A stretch of DNA of 64,000 nucleotides from Ignavibacteriota bacterium (GCA_026390735.1 JAPLFJ010000003.1:55857-119856), one strand, 5' to 3'; numbered from the stretch's first letter, positions 9,961 to 19,403 are shown. The notes: generated by a model from the letters alone, not told the origin. A program made the numbers and translations.

Positions 9961-12048
9961 TTACTTCATTCCTTTTCTCTTCATTAAAGCGTCAATTGAA
10001 GGTTCTTTTCCCCTGAACTTAATATAATTTTCCATCGGGTCACCGTTTGCACCCTTTTCGAGTATATTCTTCCTGTAAAGAGAGGCAGTCTTTTTATCGA
10101 AGAGTCCGTTCTCAACAAATGCCTGAAAAGCATCTGCATCGAGAACCTGCGACCAGATATAACTGTAATATCCTGCCGAGTAGCCTGAATTAAAAATATG
10201 ATTAAAATATGTACTCTTGTACCTTGAGATTATTTCAGGAATCAACCCAAGGTCGTTTAAGACCTTTTCTTCAAAGTCACCGGGTTTTTCTGTAAGCGCA
10301 GAAGTTCTTGTGTAGAATGCCATGTCGAGGTATGATGCCGCAAGATACTCCGTGGTTGCAAATCCCTGATTGAACTTAGAACTCCTGTCCATTTTCTCAA
10401 GAAGTACTTTCGGAATCATCTCACCTGTCTTGTAATGCTTTGCATAAAAATCCATCACTGCGGGTTCTGATGCCCAGTTTTCCATAATCTGCGATGGGAG
10501 TTCTACGTAATCCCTTGAAACGTTTGTACCAGAAGTGCTTTTATAACTGCACTTTGAGAGAAATCCCTGAAGCGAATGTCCGAACTCGTGAAAGAAGGTT
10601 TCAGCTTCATCGAAAGTCAGTAAGGCAGGTGTATCCCCTGTTGGCCTTGTGAAGTTACACACAACTCCGATAATCGGATTTACATTCTTTCCGTTAAGAA
10701 CATACTGGTCACGGTAGTTGTTCATCCAGGCACCGCCGCGCTTCGATGCACGCGGATGCATATCGAGATAAAATATTCCGATGTAAGAACCGTCTTCATC
10801 CTTCACTTCAAAAGTTCTTGCTTCCTCGTGATACTTAGGAACATCAGTTCTTTCCGTAAAAGTAATTCCGAAAAGTTTATTCGCTAAAGTAAATATTCCG
10901 TTACGGACATTGTTCAGCTCAAAATATGGTTTCAGCATTTCTTCATCAAGGTCGTATTTTTCTTTGCGGATTTTCTCAGTGTAATATCTCCAGTCCCACG
11001 GCTGCAGTTTAAAGCTGCCGCCTTCTTTATCAATCATCGCCTGAATATCAGCAGCTTCCCTCTTTGCAGTTTCTATCGAAGGCTTCCACAACTTATCAAT
11101 TAAACCATAAACACCGGCAGCGTTTTTTGCCATATTATCTTCAAGTACAAAATCTGCGTGTGTCTTGTAACCCAGTAAATTCGCACGTTCAAGCCTGAGG
11201 CTGACGATTTCCTTAATCACTTCGTTGTTGTCATTCGCATTGCCGCTGTTTCCCCTGCTCATATATGCACGCCATATTTTCTCACGCAGTTCTCTCTTTG
11301 CCGAATACTGAAGGAAAGGCATCACACTCGGGTTTGACAAAGTATAAACCCACTTACCCCCCATACCGAGTTTCTTCGCAGTCTCAGCACCTGCATCAAT
11401 CAACGACTGAGGAAGCCCTGCTAAATCATCTTTGCTTTCAATCACAAGTTTGAAGCCGTTTGTTTCGGCAAGAAGATTGTCCCCGAACTTCAGTCCAAGC
11501 AGAGATAACTTTTCATTAATCTCTCTGAGTCTTGCCTGTTTTGCGCCGTCTAGACCTGCACCGCCTTTTACAAACTTATCGTATGTATCTTTCAGCAGTT
11601 TCGCCTGTTCAACATTAAGCGGCTCTTTGTTTTCATAAACATACTTTATTTTCTCAAAAAGTCTTTTGTTCAGGAGTATATTATCGCTGTGTCTTGACAT
11701 CATAGTAGCGACTTCCTTCGATACCTCCTGAAGTTCAGGACTCGTATTTGCCGAGCGCATATTATAGAATACTCCGCCTACTTCAGAAAGCAGAATATCG
11801 CTGTTCTCAAGTGCTTCGATTGTATTGGAAAAACCGGGAATGGATTTTTCACTCACAATCCTTTCAACAGTCTGTTCCTGCTGTTTTATCCCCTCTTTAA
11901 AAGCAGGCAGATAATGTTCAACTTTAATCTTATCGAATGGCGGAACGTTGAATGGAGTGTCGTAGGGTTTTAAAAAAGGGTTATCCTGTGCAAATGAATT
12001 CACCACACAAATAATTGAAATTAGTAAAATACTGAAAAGTGTTTTCAT
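9961..12048 (-). CDS. dcp: M3 family zinc metallopeptidase (peptidyl-dipeptidase Dcp-like)
   Basis: 695 residues with an N-terminal signal peptide (ILLISIICVVNSFAQ), so periplasmic or secreted. The M3 zinc site HEFGHSLQG is at about residue 486 and the third ligand lies in the helix downstream. Other family marks are PALLTFDEAETFF before the zinc site and the C-terminal GYSAGYYSYIWSQVLDADAFQAF. Dcp removes C-terminal dipeptides from oligopeptides. Length and the opening FLKPYDTPFNVPPFDKI match the exported Dcp-like branch common in Bacteroidota. The gene stands alone, followed by the histidine kinase. Confidence 0.92.
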   Translation of the reverse strand: MKTLFSILLISIICVVNSFAQDNPFLKPYDTPFNVPPFDKIKVEHYLPAFKEGIKQQEQTVERIVSEKSIPGFSNTIEALENSDILLSEVGGVFYNMRSANTSPELQEVSKEVATMMSRHSDNILLNKRLFEKIKYVYENKEPLNVEQAKLLKDTYDKFVKGGAGLDGAKQARLREINEKLSLLGLKFGDNLLAETNGFKLVIESKDDLAGLPQSLIDAGAETAKKLGMGGKWVYTLSNPSVMPFLQYSAKRELREKIWRAYMSRGNSGNANDNNEVIKEIVSLRLERANLLGYKTHADFVLEDNMAKNAAGVYGLIDKLWKPSIETAKREAADIQAMIDKEGGSFKLQPWDWRYYTEKIRKEKYDLDEEMLKPYFELNNVRNGIFTLANKLFGITFTERTDVPKYHEEARTFEVKDEDGSYIGIFYLDMHPRASKRGGAWMNNYRDQYVLNGKNVNPIIGVVCNFTRPTGDTPALLTFDEAETFFHEFGHSLQGFLSKCSYKSTSGTNVSRDYVELPSQIMENWASEPAVMDFYAKHYKTGEMIPKVLLEKMDRSSKFNQGFATTEYLAASYLDMAFYTRTSALTEKPGDFEEKVLNDLGLIPEIISRYKSTYFNHIFNSGYSAGYYSYIWSQVLDADAFQAFVENGLFDKKTASLYRKNILEKGANGDPMENYIKFRGKEPSIDALMKRKGMK

Positions 12049-12138
12049 AGAATATTATTCCTCGCTAATATTTATAAAATAGTTGTGTTAATAGTATATG
12101 TATAAAACCTTTGATGTATTATCTGTACGGAGAAAAAA

Positions 12139-12172
12139 ATAATCCATGAGACCAGAGGGTCTCATGGATTAT
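12139..12172 (-). terminator. strong intrinsic terminator of endonuclease I gene
   Basis: A 15-bp perfect stem (ATAATCCATGAGACC and its complement) with loop AGAG/CTCT is followed, on the minus strand, by a run of seven T. It lies just downstream of the endonuclease stop, ending that transcription unit before the M3 peptidase gene. Confidence 0.9.
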
Positions 12173-12179
12173 AAAAACA

Positions 12180-13829
12180 TTATTTTATTACTGTCATCTT
12201 CTTTTGTTCTGAAAAACTGCCTGACTGGAGCCTGTATAAATAAATACCGCTCGATAATCCTGAAGCATTAAAATCGGTTTCGTAAAATCCTGCGCTCAGG
12301 TTTGAGTTTATAAGAACAGATATTTCCCTGCCTGTAATATCATAAACTGTTAAGGTAACGATATTACCAGATAGATTAGCAGGAATGCCAAACCTTACTT
12401 TAGTAGTAGGATTGAATGGATTCGGATAATTCTGAGAAAGCGAGAATTCCGAAGGAACCTGATTTGAGATACTTACGATTCCTGTTTGTCCGTTGCTGAC
12501 GCCTTTAAGGTTAACGGTTATATTACTGTCATTATTCTGGATTGTCAGGACTCCGTTGTATGTCTGGTTTGTTGCAGTCGGATGAAACTTTACTTTAATG
12601 TACCTGAGTTCATTCTGCGGAACACTTGCAGGAATACTTTCAACAATGAACTGCGGTATGCTTGAAGTTGCAGAGGTAACAGTAAGACTGCTCGTACCGT
12701 AATTCATAACTGCTACGTAATAACTTGATGTATCGTTTGAAGCGAGTGTATCATAAACAACGTTAAACGGCGAAGCAGATACTTCAGGCTTTGCAACAGT
12801 GTTTGCAGTTGTATAAATGCTCTTTATCCTGTCAACGAGTTCAGGATGGTCTATAAACGGATTCCAGGTGTTCTGTGCTGCGTGTATTCTTGTGTTTCTT
12901 AATCGCTCTTTCCAGTCGACTGTATCCACAACATTCCATGCACGGAGGATATTCTCCTGCTTTAAAGTCATGTAACCGCCAAGGTTTGTCGGATACGTAA
13001 TACAGAAATAGAAAAGACTGCGTGCGACATTTCCTTTGTGAACATCTCTCGGTTCAAAAACGATTTCATTAGTGGCATCGGTACCAAGTTTTGAACCTGC
13101 TACGTTATAAGTAATATTTGTTACAGGTAATCCAAAAGCATAATTCGACCTTGTATTGTTAGGTAAATCATCCGTAGGATAGAGATGGAATAAGTCACAA
13201 ACCATAGGTGAAGCAGAACCAAAGAAACTTTGCGGTAAAGTATGTTCGCAGTTAAAACCGTTGGCTGTTGCTTCGGTTCTGGTTCTTACTACTGCTCTTC
13301 TTCCGATATAAACACATTCAAGAGTATCGGGTGATTCATAATGGTCAACTGTTCCGTACATAGCATCACGTGCGGTATTGTAAGTAAGCGGGATGTGTCC
13401 GTTCAGAGTAAAAGTCTTTAATGCCAGTTTTAAAGGTTCATCCATTAATCCCTGTGTGAATGAATATAGCACATCAGGATACTTTGCAGTTGCAACAATG
13501 TAATAGATAATAGGATACTTCAGACCTTTGTTTTCAAACACAAAGAAATCTTTATACGTAATATTCTGATTAGTCTTAAAATTTAAAGTAACAAGAACAC
13601 TGTCAAAAGGATTAATATTGAAAGGTGTTGTAGTGAAAGTAAACTGCGACAGCAATGTTCTTATGTTGGTAATCTGAACAACTGTGTTACCCGGATTCCT
13701 GACATAAAACGATTTTGACTTTGTAATTTTTGTTGTCGCCGTATCAACTTTAACCAGTGTAGGCGTAACCTGTGCAAACGAAAGCTTCACACAAAGCAGC
13801 AAGAGCAGAACTAATAACTTTTTATACAT
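12180..13829 (-). CDS. secreted endonuclease I (EndA/NucM family) with T9SS sorting domain
   Basis: 549-residue extracellular nuclease. After a signal peptide (LLLLLCVKLSFAQ) comes a short Ig-like/ASPM-type segment, then the endonuclease I domain (~130-340). It shows MYGTVDHY, the catalytic region NGFNCEHTLPQSFFG (His near residue 195), CDLFHLYPTD, NNTRSNYAFG and EPRDVHKGNVARSLFY. A second beta-sandwich domain (~355-445, ending VKLNLKG-like) precedes the C-terminal sorting module FSLSQNYPNPFNPTTKV...GIYLYRLQSGSFSEQKKMTVIK. It probably degrades environmental DNA for phosphate or nutrients. Its ATG directly abuts the stop of the RapZ-like gene. Confidence 0.92.
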   Translation of the reverse strand: MYKKLLVLLLLLCVKLSFAQVTPTLVKVDTATTKITKSKSFYVRNPGNTVVQITNIRTLLSQFTFTTTPFNINPFDSVLVTLNFKTNQNITYKDFFVFENKGLKYPIIYYIVATAKYPDVLYSFTQGLMDEPLKLALKTFTLNGHIPLTYNTARDAMYGTVDHYESPDTLECVYIGRRAVVRTRTEATANGFNCEHTLPQSFFGSASPMVCDLFHLYPTDDLPNNTRSNYAFGLPVTNITYNVAGSKLGTDATNEIVFEPRDVHKGNVARSLFYFCITYPTNLGGYMTLKQENILRAWNVVDTVDWKERLRNTRIHAAQNTWNPFIDHPELVDRIKSIYTTANTVAKPEVSASPFNVVYDTLASNDTSSYYVAVMNYGTSSLTVTSATSSIPQFIVESIPASVPQNELRYIKVKFHPTATNQTYNGVLTIQNNDSNITVNLKGVSNGQTGIVSISNQVPSEFSLSQNYPNPFNPTTKVRFGIPANLSGNIVTLTVYDITGREISVLINSNLSAGFYETDFNASGLSSGIYLYRLQSGSFSEQKKMTVIK

Positions 13830-14222
13830 TTATTTTAAATTGTTATGATTTATTTCATACAAAACATTCGGATATTTTTCGGCAACGCGTTTTGCCACTG
13901 CCTCAGCGGCATAGACAGAACGATGCTGACCACCTGTGCATCCGAAAGAAACTATCAGATTTGTAAACCCTCTGGAATCATATTTATCAATGGCTTTATC
14001 GATTAATGAATATACACTTTTAAGAAACTCAGGCATTTCAGTCTGGGTTTCGAGAAAGAACTTAACATCAAAATCTTTACCCGTTTTCTTCTTGTACTCT
14101 TCAAATTTGCCCGGATTGGTAATAAACCTGCAATCGAACACAAATCCGCCACCATTTCCGCTATCATCAGCAGGGATTCCGCCCTGAAGATAGCTGAAAG
14201 AAAATATTCTAACTTTTAACAA
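13830..14222 (-). CDS. stand-alone RapZ C-terminal domain protein
   Basis: A 130-residue protein equal to the C-terminal half of RapZ/YvcJ. The diagnostic stretch VSFGCTGGQHRSVYAAEAVA and the earlier FVFDCRFITNPG are both present, but the N-terminal P-loop kinase-like domain is missing. In Enterobacteria the C-terminal half binds sRNA and GlcN6P; Bacteroidota often encode this domain alone. The start is TTG, because no ATG is available before the conserved region and an in-frame stop lies four codons upstream. The reading frame ends exactly where the endonuclease gene begins. Confidence 0.85.
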   Translation of the reverse strand: MLKVRIFSFSYLQGGIPADDSGNGGGFVFDCRFITNPGKFEEYKKKTGKDFDVKFFLETQTEMPEFLKSVYSLIDKAIDKYDSRGFTNLIVSFGCTGGQHRSVYAAEAVAKRVAEKYPNVLYEINHNNLK

Positions 14223-14310
14223 ATCTTTTCGTTAAATTTAATTAAGACCCTATATTTAAAAGGTCTTAAAGATAATTAATATAACTTTAAAATTAACCAT
14301 AAAAGGAAAT

Positions 14311-14640
14311 ATGGACCACACATTAATCACGACTACTTTTACGATTGACGGTTATAAAGTAGTGAAAAATCTGGGAGTTGTAAGAGGAATTACGGTACGC
14401 TCCAGAAATATGTTTGCAACAATCGGGGCATCTTTTCAGACATTAATCGGAGGAAACATAACGCTATTCACCGAACTCTGCGAAAAGACAAGAAGTGAAG
14501 CATTTGAAATAATGGTACGGCACGGTGATGAAATGGGTGCGAACGCTATTATCGGAATGCGGTACGACGCAAACGAAGTTATGCAGGGAGTTACGGAAGT
14601 ACTTGCATACGGAACGGCTGTAGTGCTGGAAAAGGTTTAA
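14311..14640 (+). CDS. YbjQ/UPF0145 family protein
   Basis: 109 residues matching the YbjQ (DUF74) fold throughout: LITTTFTIDGYKVVKNLGVVRG at the N-terminus, a GGNITLFTELCEKTR helix, and GANAIIGMRYDANEVMQGVTEVLAYGTAVVLE at the end. Members form pentamers and have been called putative heavy-metal-binding proteins, but the role is not established. Single gene with its own terminator. Confidence 0.9.
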   Translation: MDHTLITTTFTIDGYKVVKNLGVVRGITVRSRNMFATIGASFQTLIGGNITLFTELCEKTRSEAFEIMVRHGDEMGANAIIGMRYDANEVMQGVTEVLAYGTAVVLEKV

Positions 14641-14644
14641 GAAT

Positions 14645-14678
14645 AATTTCCCCCTCTCAATATTGAGAGGGGGAAATT
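14645..14678. terminator. bidirectional terminator
   Basis: A 16-bp inverted repeat (AATTTCCCCCTCTCAA and complement, two-base centre) sits between the convergent YbjQ and DUF4349 genes. A/T tracts on both sides would serve both transcripts. Confidence 0.9.
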
Positions 14679-14683
14679 TATAT

Positions 14684-15586
14684 TTATTTCAAAACTTCTT
14701 TGTATGATTTACGTTTCCTTATAATTTTTCTGATTATCCAGAATATTATCAGTGCAAATCCTGCTAATGGAATGATTGCGATTATAAACGTAATCGATAC
14801 TGCGAGTACATTCGTAAAGCCGGATAAACCTTTCTTTACTGCCTGTCCAAGTTCATAGAAGAAACCTCCGCCAGTAGAAGTACTAATCATCGAAGGTTCA
14901 TACACACTTATTGTCAGCGTGGACAAATCAGACTGTGACTTCAATAACTTCATCTTTCCTTCAAAGGATTCAATTTTCTGTCTCACTGATGCAAGTTTTT
15001 CCTCAACTTCTATTACTTCTGTCAGTCGTGATGCTTTTTCGTTCAAAAGTTTTATGAGTCGCTGCTCGAGTTCCTTCTGTGTTTTCAGTCTTGATTCCAG
15101 GTCCACATATTCCTCGGTAACGTCGTTTGCCTGTATGTTCTGGCTCATTACTTTACCGATTTTGGTTACTTCGGCTGTTAGCACATCGTATTTATCAGCA
15201 GGTACTTTAACGGTAATAGTACCCGATTTGTTTCCACTGGAATTCACAGTGCTTTTACTGTTGGATATAAACCCGCTGTACTTTTTAACTATATCATTTA
15301 TCTTCGTCTCGGCATCATCAAACTTATCAATTTCTATGCTCAAAGAACCTGTTTTGATAATCATCCGCTGGTCTTTTGCGTCTGGAATCTTGTCTTCGGT
15401 TTCAGATACCTTATTCGTAACTTTTTCCATCGATAAACTTGGCGAATTCATCACCTTTTCTTCATTTCTGTAGGGATCCACATTCTTATCCTGAAATGCA
15501 ACCGTCTGCTCGGATTTCTTTTCACAACCCCAGATAATTACAGCTAATAAAACCGGTAGTACGAAATAAATGATTCTTGTTTTCAT
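14684..15586 (-). CDS. DUF4349 membrane lipoprotein
   Basis: 300 residues starting at the ATG of MKTRIIYF; the frame is open 21 codons further, but those codons lack export character. The signal ends in AVIIWGC, a lipobox. The DUF4349 region (~75-255) shows MIIKTGSLSIEIDKF, SGTITVKVPADKYDVL and VTEEYVDLESRLKTQKELEQR, and a long coiled coil (~160-220). One C-terminal membrane helix (~260-285) is followed by a basic tail (RKIIRKRKSYKEVLK). The family is widespread and uncharacterised; topology suggests an envelope sensor or scaffold. Confidence 0.85.
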   Translation of the reverse strand: MKTRIIYFVLPVLLAVIIWGCEKKSEQTVAFQDKNVDPYRNEEKVMNSPSLSMEKVTNKVSETEDKIPDAKDQRMIIKTGSLSIEIDKFDDAETKINDIVKKYSGFISNSKSTVNSSGNKSGTITVKVPADKYDVLTAEVTKIGKVMSQNIQANDVTEEYVDLESRLKTQKELEQRLIKLLNEKASRLTEVIEVEEKLASVRQKIESFEGKMKLLKSQSDLSTLTISVYEPSMISTSTGGGFFYELGQAVKKGLSGFTNVLAVSITFIIAIIPLAGFALIIFWIIRKIIRKRKSYKEVLK

Positions 15587-15694
15587 AATTAAGCGTTTTA
15601 TTTTAAATACTATAAAATTAAAAAGATGTTCCCGTTTGAACGAAAACACCGTCGGTAATGTTTGAATATAAGTATATTAATTTAAAGTATAAAT

Positions 15695-16033
15695 ATGAAG
15701 AATTTCCAGGTAATGACTATTAATGCAATGATATTGATTGCTCTCGGTGTGTTTGGTTACGTAACGTCAGGCAGCCCGACTGCCCTGATTGCTCCGGCAG
15801 TAGGAATGGTTCTTTTGGCACTGGTTTTCCCGGTAAAGAAAGAGAATTCCGTAGCAGCTCATATAGGAGTTGGTTTAACAGGATTAACAACTATAGCGTT
15901 TTTTATAGTTGGTGCAATGAGAAGTAACATAATTATTGTATTAATGGCAGTAGTAACATTAATAGCGTTTATTTTCTACGTATCAGATTTTATGAGAAGG
16001 AAAAAGGAAAGAGAAGCAAACGCACAGCAGTAA
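15695..16033 (+). CDS. small four-helix membrane protein
   Basis: 112 residues with four hydrophobic segments (about 7-24, 30-46, 55-75, 78-98) and a short basic tail (RRKKEREANAQQ). The Gly-rich helices (GVFGYVTSGSPTALIAPAVG) recall TMEM14/small integral membrane proteins. I do not assign a family. Divergent from the DUF4349 gene and closed by a hairpin shared with nuoG. Confidence 0.65.
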   Translation: MKNFQVMTINAMILIALGVFGYVTSGSPTALIAPAVGMVLLALVFPVKKENSVAAHIGVGLTGLTTIAFFIVGAMRSNIIIVLMAVVTLIAFIFYVSDFMRRKKEREANAQQ

Positions 16034-16043
16034 AAGTTATATT

Positions 16044-16072
16044 ATCCCTATCCCTGCGTAAGGGATAGGGAT
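16044..16072. terminator. terminator between small membrane protein gene and nuoG
   Basis: Arms ATCCCTATCCCT and AGGGATAGGGAT with a five-base loop, flanked by T-rich and A-rich tracts, stand between two converging genes. They are likely used from both sides. Confidence 0.85.
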
Positions 16073-16078
16073 TTTAAA

Positions 16079-17749
16079 TTAAACTTTTTCAGATTTTAAC
16101 AAATAACCCGCAGAACCTATCTTTTCGTAATCCATACCAGCAAGTCCGAACTCAGTCTGACACATTTCAGAAAACACTTCTTCTGAATTTTCAAACTTAA
16201 ACTGCTTCCCGAACGCCATGGCGATTTGTTTCAGAATCTTCCAGGTTGGTCTTGCGTTTACGCGGTTATCCTTTGTCCACCTGTCATTATGTGCGCCGAA
16301 TTTATCAAGCCTTGAGAGTGAATATTCACCAAGAAGTCTTTCCTGCTCGAGTGTTGCTACGGCAGGTCTGATTCTCTGAATTCTTCCCTGAAAATTCATA
16401 AACGTACCGTTAATTTCTGCATACGATGATTCAGAAAATATCACATCTGCATTCATCCAGGTATATTTATTCTTTTTGTTGAGATGGAAAACTTTAACTT
16501 CAAATTTTGAAATAAGGTTAACTAATTCAGGGTTTCTTTCTATAGTATCATTAATAACATACAGTGCTTTATATTTACCATCATGAATCTGCTTAATAAC
16601 GGTTTCCGAAAGCGGGTTAATGCCAAGAGCCTTTAAGCCCGTAGAATCAGGTGTTTTATCGGACTTCCTTAAAATATTATCACCAAATGAATCGTCTTCA
16701 TCGGGCATATAGTATAATTCTTTGCAGTGAAATACTTCGCCCGCAAATTTTTTCAGTGTGTAATTATCTTCTAACGTAGAATACGGTGAAGCAAGGAATA
16801 ATACATTAAGTTTCTTGCCGGTGAGCAATGAAACAGATTTAGAAACGGCTTCTTCCCAGCCCACTTCAATAAGTTTATCTTCACCTGACGACATTTCCTC
16901 GGGTTTAATCTTAGGAAGGTTCATCCTTGTCTTTTCATTACTGATATCCTTAATCGTATTAATTCTTCCCCAGTCACAAAGCCACCAGTTATTAACCTCT
17001 GAGTTTTCTCTCGGTTCAATTCTGAGAATTTCATTCTGTCTTACGCCTATAGTGGTATTACATCCGCGTGAACAACCGGGACATACAGAATCGGTAAATG
17101 ACATATCCCAGACTCTTGAACGAAACCTGAAATGTTTGGAGGTTAATGCGCCGACAGGACAGATTTCAACAACGTTCATTGAATAAGGATTGTCGAGTTC
17201 TTTTCCGGGAAATGTTTTAATCGTTACTTTTTCACCGCGCTGTACAAAAGTTAACTGAGGTTCTTTGGCAACCTCATCACAAAACCTTATACATCTGGAA
17301 CAGCTTATACATCTTTCCTGGTCGAACATAACGTTTGGTCCGAGGGAAACACGTTTATCTTTATGATTCTTTTCTTCGTCAAAGCGGGATTCACCTTTAC
17401 TGTACTTGAAAGCATAATCCTGAAGTTTGCACTCGCCGGCTTCATCGCAGATTGGACAATCGAGAGGATGGTTAATCAGCAAAAACTCCATAACTGCCTT
17501 CTGTGAGGAAACAACTTTTTCAGACTTTGTATGAACAACCATGCCGTCTGTAGCAGTCGTTGAGCAGGCAATCGCAAGTTTCGGGAGTTTCTCTATTTCC
17601 ACAAGACATATACGGCAGTTACCGGAAACGCTGAGACCCGGATGCCAGCAGAAGTGCGGTATCTCAATACCTGAAGCCTTTGCCGCTTCAATCACAGTTT
17701 GTCCCTGTGTAAACTCTACTTCTTTATTATCAATAATTAATTTGGGCAA
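16079..17749 (-). CDS. nuoG: NADH-quinone oxidoreductase subunit G-like iron-sulfur protein
   Basis: 556-residue subunit of the peripheral arm of complex I. N-terminal 2Fe-2S domain (CWHPGLSVSGNCRICLVEI...ACST), the His/Cys3 site HPLDCPICDEAGECKL, a 4Fe-4S pair (CISCSRCIRFC, then CPVGAL), and the extra CPGCSRGC...CDWGR site as in N7. These are followed by a shortened, degenerate molybdopterin-oxidoreductase-like domain (~265-530). It is much shorter than the ~900-residue enterobacterial NuoG. No other nuo genes lie within the window, so it is either a displaced complex I gene or part of a related NAD-linked complex such as a hydrogenase or formate dehydrogenase. Confidence 0.85.
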   Translation of the reverse strand: MPKLIIDNKEVEFTQGQTVIEAAKASGIEIPHFCWHPGLSVSGNCRICLVEIEKLPKLAIACSTTATDGMVVHTKSEKVVSSQKAVMEFLLINHPLDCPICDEAGECKLQDYAFKYSKGESRFDEEKNHKDKRVSLGPNVMFDQERCISCSRCIRFCDEVAKEPQLTFVQRGEKVTIKTFPGKELDNPYSMNVVEICPVGALTSKHFRFRSRVWDMSFTDSVCPGCSRGCNTTIGVRQNEILRIEPRENSEVNNWWLCDWGRINTIKDISNEKTRMNLPKIKPEEMSSGEDKLIEVGWEEAVSKSVSLLTGKKLNVLFLASPYSTLEDNYTLKKFAGEVFHCKELYYMPDEDDSFGDNILRKSDKTPDSTGLKALGINPLSETVIKQIHDGKYKALYVINDTIERNPELVNLISKFEVKVFHLNKKNKYTWMNADVIFSESSYAEINGTFMNFQGRIQRIRPAVATLEQERLLGEYSLSRLDKFGAHNDRWTKDNRVNARPTWKILKQIAMAFGKQFKFENSEEVFSEMCQTEFGLAGMDYEKIGSAGYLLKSEKV

Positions 17750-17806
17750 ATCAAAAAATATTTAATTACTAAAACTCTTTATACTCTTAATGTAATGTAT
17801 ATTAAA

Positions 17807-19375
17807 TTAATTCCCGTATTCGTCGGTAATATCCGTATTTCCTTTTCCTGTTAAGAATCTGAATTCTGATAACGGTAATTGTTCATCAACTTCAAGTTTT
17901 ATAACTGTTCTGTACTTTAGGCATAGTTTCAAAATCTTATTAATTATTCCGCTCGTCAGATAATGCTTTATCAATGGATTAACACGCATCCTTAAGAACA
18001 TATCTCCACCTCCGCCCCTGAACCTCTGCAGCCAGGTTTCAATTTCAGTAATGTAAGCCATCTTCGATTGAACTCTTCCTGTACCAATACACATTGGGCA
18101 ACTGTCTGAAACACGGTGCATTATATTCTGTCTTATTCTCTGTCTTGTTATCTGAACCAGACCAAATTCCGTCATTGGTAATACTGTAATCTTAGCCCTG
18201 TCTTTCCTGAATTCTTTCTTTATCTCTTCGTGCAATTTTCTTTTGTTCGAATCTTCATACAAATCAATAAAGTCAACAACTATGATTCCGCCAATATCAC
18301 GCAGTCTTAACTGGCGTGCGATTTCTTTGGCAGTCTCAAAATTTATTTTCAGCGAGTTCAGTTCCTGGTCTTTGGACTTAGCATACTTTCCGCTGTTAAC
18401 GTCAACAACAGTCATTGCTTCGGTTGTTTCAATTATAATATAACCGGAATTTTTAAGCCAGACTTTTTTATTAAGGGATTCCTCAATTTGTTTTTCGATG
18501 TTGTAAACATCAAATATAGGAGCATTACCCGTGTAGAGCTCTACTTTATCCGCAAACTCAGGTGATGTAAGTTCAAGATTAGCTTTTATTTCCTTGTAAA
18601 GTTTTTTCGAATCAATCAGAACTTTTGTAACATCGTCCCTGAATAAATCCCTGACTACGGAATTTGTGGTTGATACGTCTTTATACAGGATTGCAGGAGG
18701 AGTTAAAGTTTTTGCCTTACTCTCCATCTCTTTCCAGGTTGCAATAAGCTTATTCAAATCATCGCGGACTAAATTTTCATCCTGACCTGATGCAACTGTA
18801 CGAATAATAAGGCCAAACCCTTCGGGTAATATTGAACGAACGATTTGTTTTAATCTTCTTCTTTCTTTGTAATTGTAAATCTTTTTGGATACACCTATTC
18901 TTCTGTTAAAAGGCAGCAGGACAAGATATCTTCCCGGAAGGGAAACTTTCGATGTAACTCTCACACCTTTATTCCCTACGGGTTCTTTAATTATCTGAAC
19001 GATAATATCCTGACCGCGCTCTATATTAATGGGTGCTCTGTAGGATTTAGAGTGATTCCTCTGCGGAGTTGGTGGTGGTGCATCATCGTCATCATCGTCA
19101 TCATCCACATCACTATCATCACCAAGAATGGATGAATAGTCATCTATAGATGTATCTATATCCGAAAAATGAAGGAATGCATCCTGAGGAAAACCTAAAT
19201 TTATAAAAGCCGCTCTGATTCCGGGCATAACCTTGGCAACTTTACCCCAGTAAAGATCACCAACATTACGGCTTAAATCAGGACTTTCATAAAATAACTC
19301 TACTAATTTTCCTTCTTCTGTAATAGCAATTCTTACTTCGTACGAAGTAGAATTAATTAAAATCTCTTTCTTCAT
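17807..19375 (-). CDS. rng: ribonuclease E/G family endoribonuclease
   Basis: 522 residues covering the catalytic core of RNase G/E: S1 domain with VGDLYWGKVAKVMPGIRAAFINLG (~40-95), 5'-sensor and RNase H-like region. The metal-binding DNase I-like domain has MTVVDVNSGKYA and IIVVDFIDLYEDSNKRK carrying the two Asp ligands. The zinc-link CPMCIGTGRV precedes the dimerisation domain. It processes rRNA and mRNA. Within the S1 region, roughly residues 87-100, there is an insertion with eight consecutive Asp followed by APPPTP. Located 28 bases downstream of rho, same strand. Confidence 0.92.
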   Translation of the reverse strand: MKKEILINSTSYEVRIAITEEGKLVELFYESPDLSRNVGDLYWGKVAKVMPGIRAAFINLGFPQDAFLHFSDIDTSIDDYSSILGDDSDVDDDDDDDDAPPPTPQRNHSKSYRAPINIERGQDIIVQIIKEPVGNKGVRVTSKVSLPGRYLVLLPFNRRIGVSKKIYNYKERRRLKQIVRSILPEGFGLIIRTVASGQDENLVRDDLNKLIATWKEMESKAKTLTPPAILYKDVSTTNSVVRDLFRDDVTKVLIDSKKLYKEIKANLELTSPEFADKVELYTGNAPIFDVYNIEKQIEESLNKKVWLKNSGYIIIETTEAMTVVDVNSGKYAKSKDQELNSLKINFETAKEIARQLRLRDIGGIIVVDFIDLYEDSNKRKLHEEIKKEFRKDRAKITVLPMTEFGLVQITRQRIRQNIMHRVSDSCPMCIGTGRVQSKMAYITEIETWLQRFRGGGGDMFLRMRVNPLIKHYLTSGIINKILKLCLKYRTVIKLEVDEQLPLSEFRFLTGKGNTDITDEYGN

Positions 19376-19403
19376 TGAGAACTTATATTTTCAACAAAAC
19401 AAC

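Noticed and set aside
14919..15473. 184-codon frame antisense to the DUF4349 gene
   Set aside because: Shadow frame, Ser/Phe-rich, no motif; the opposite strand encodes a clear family member.
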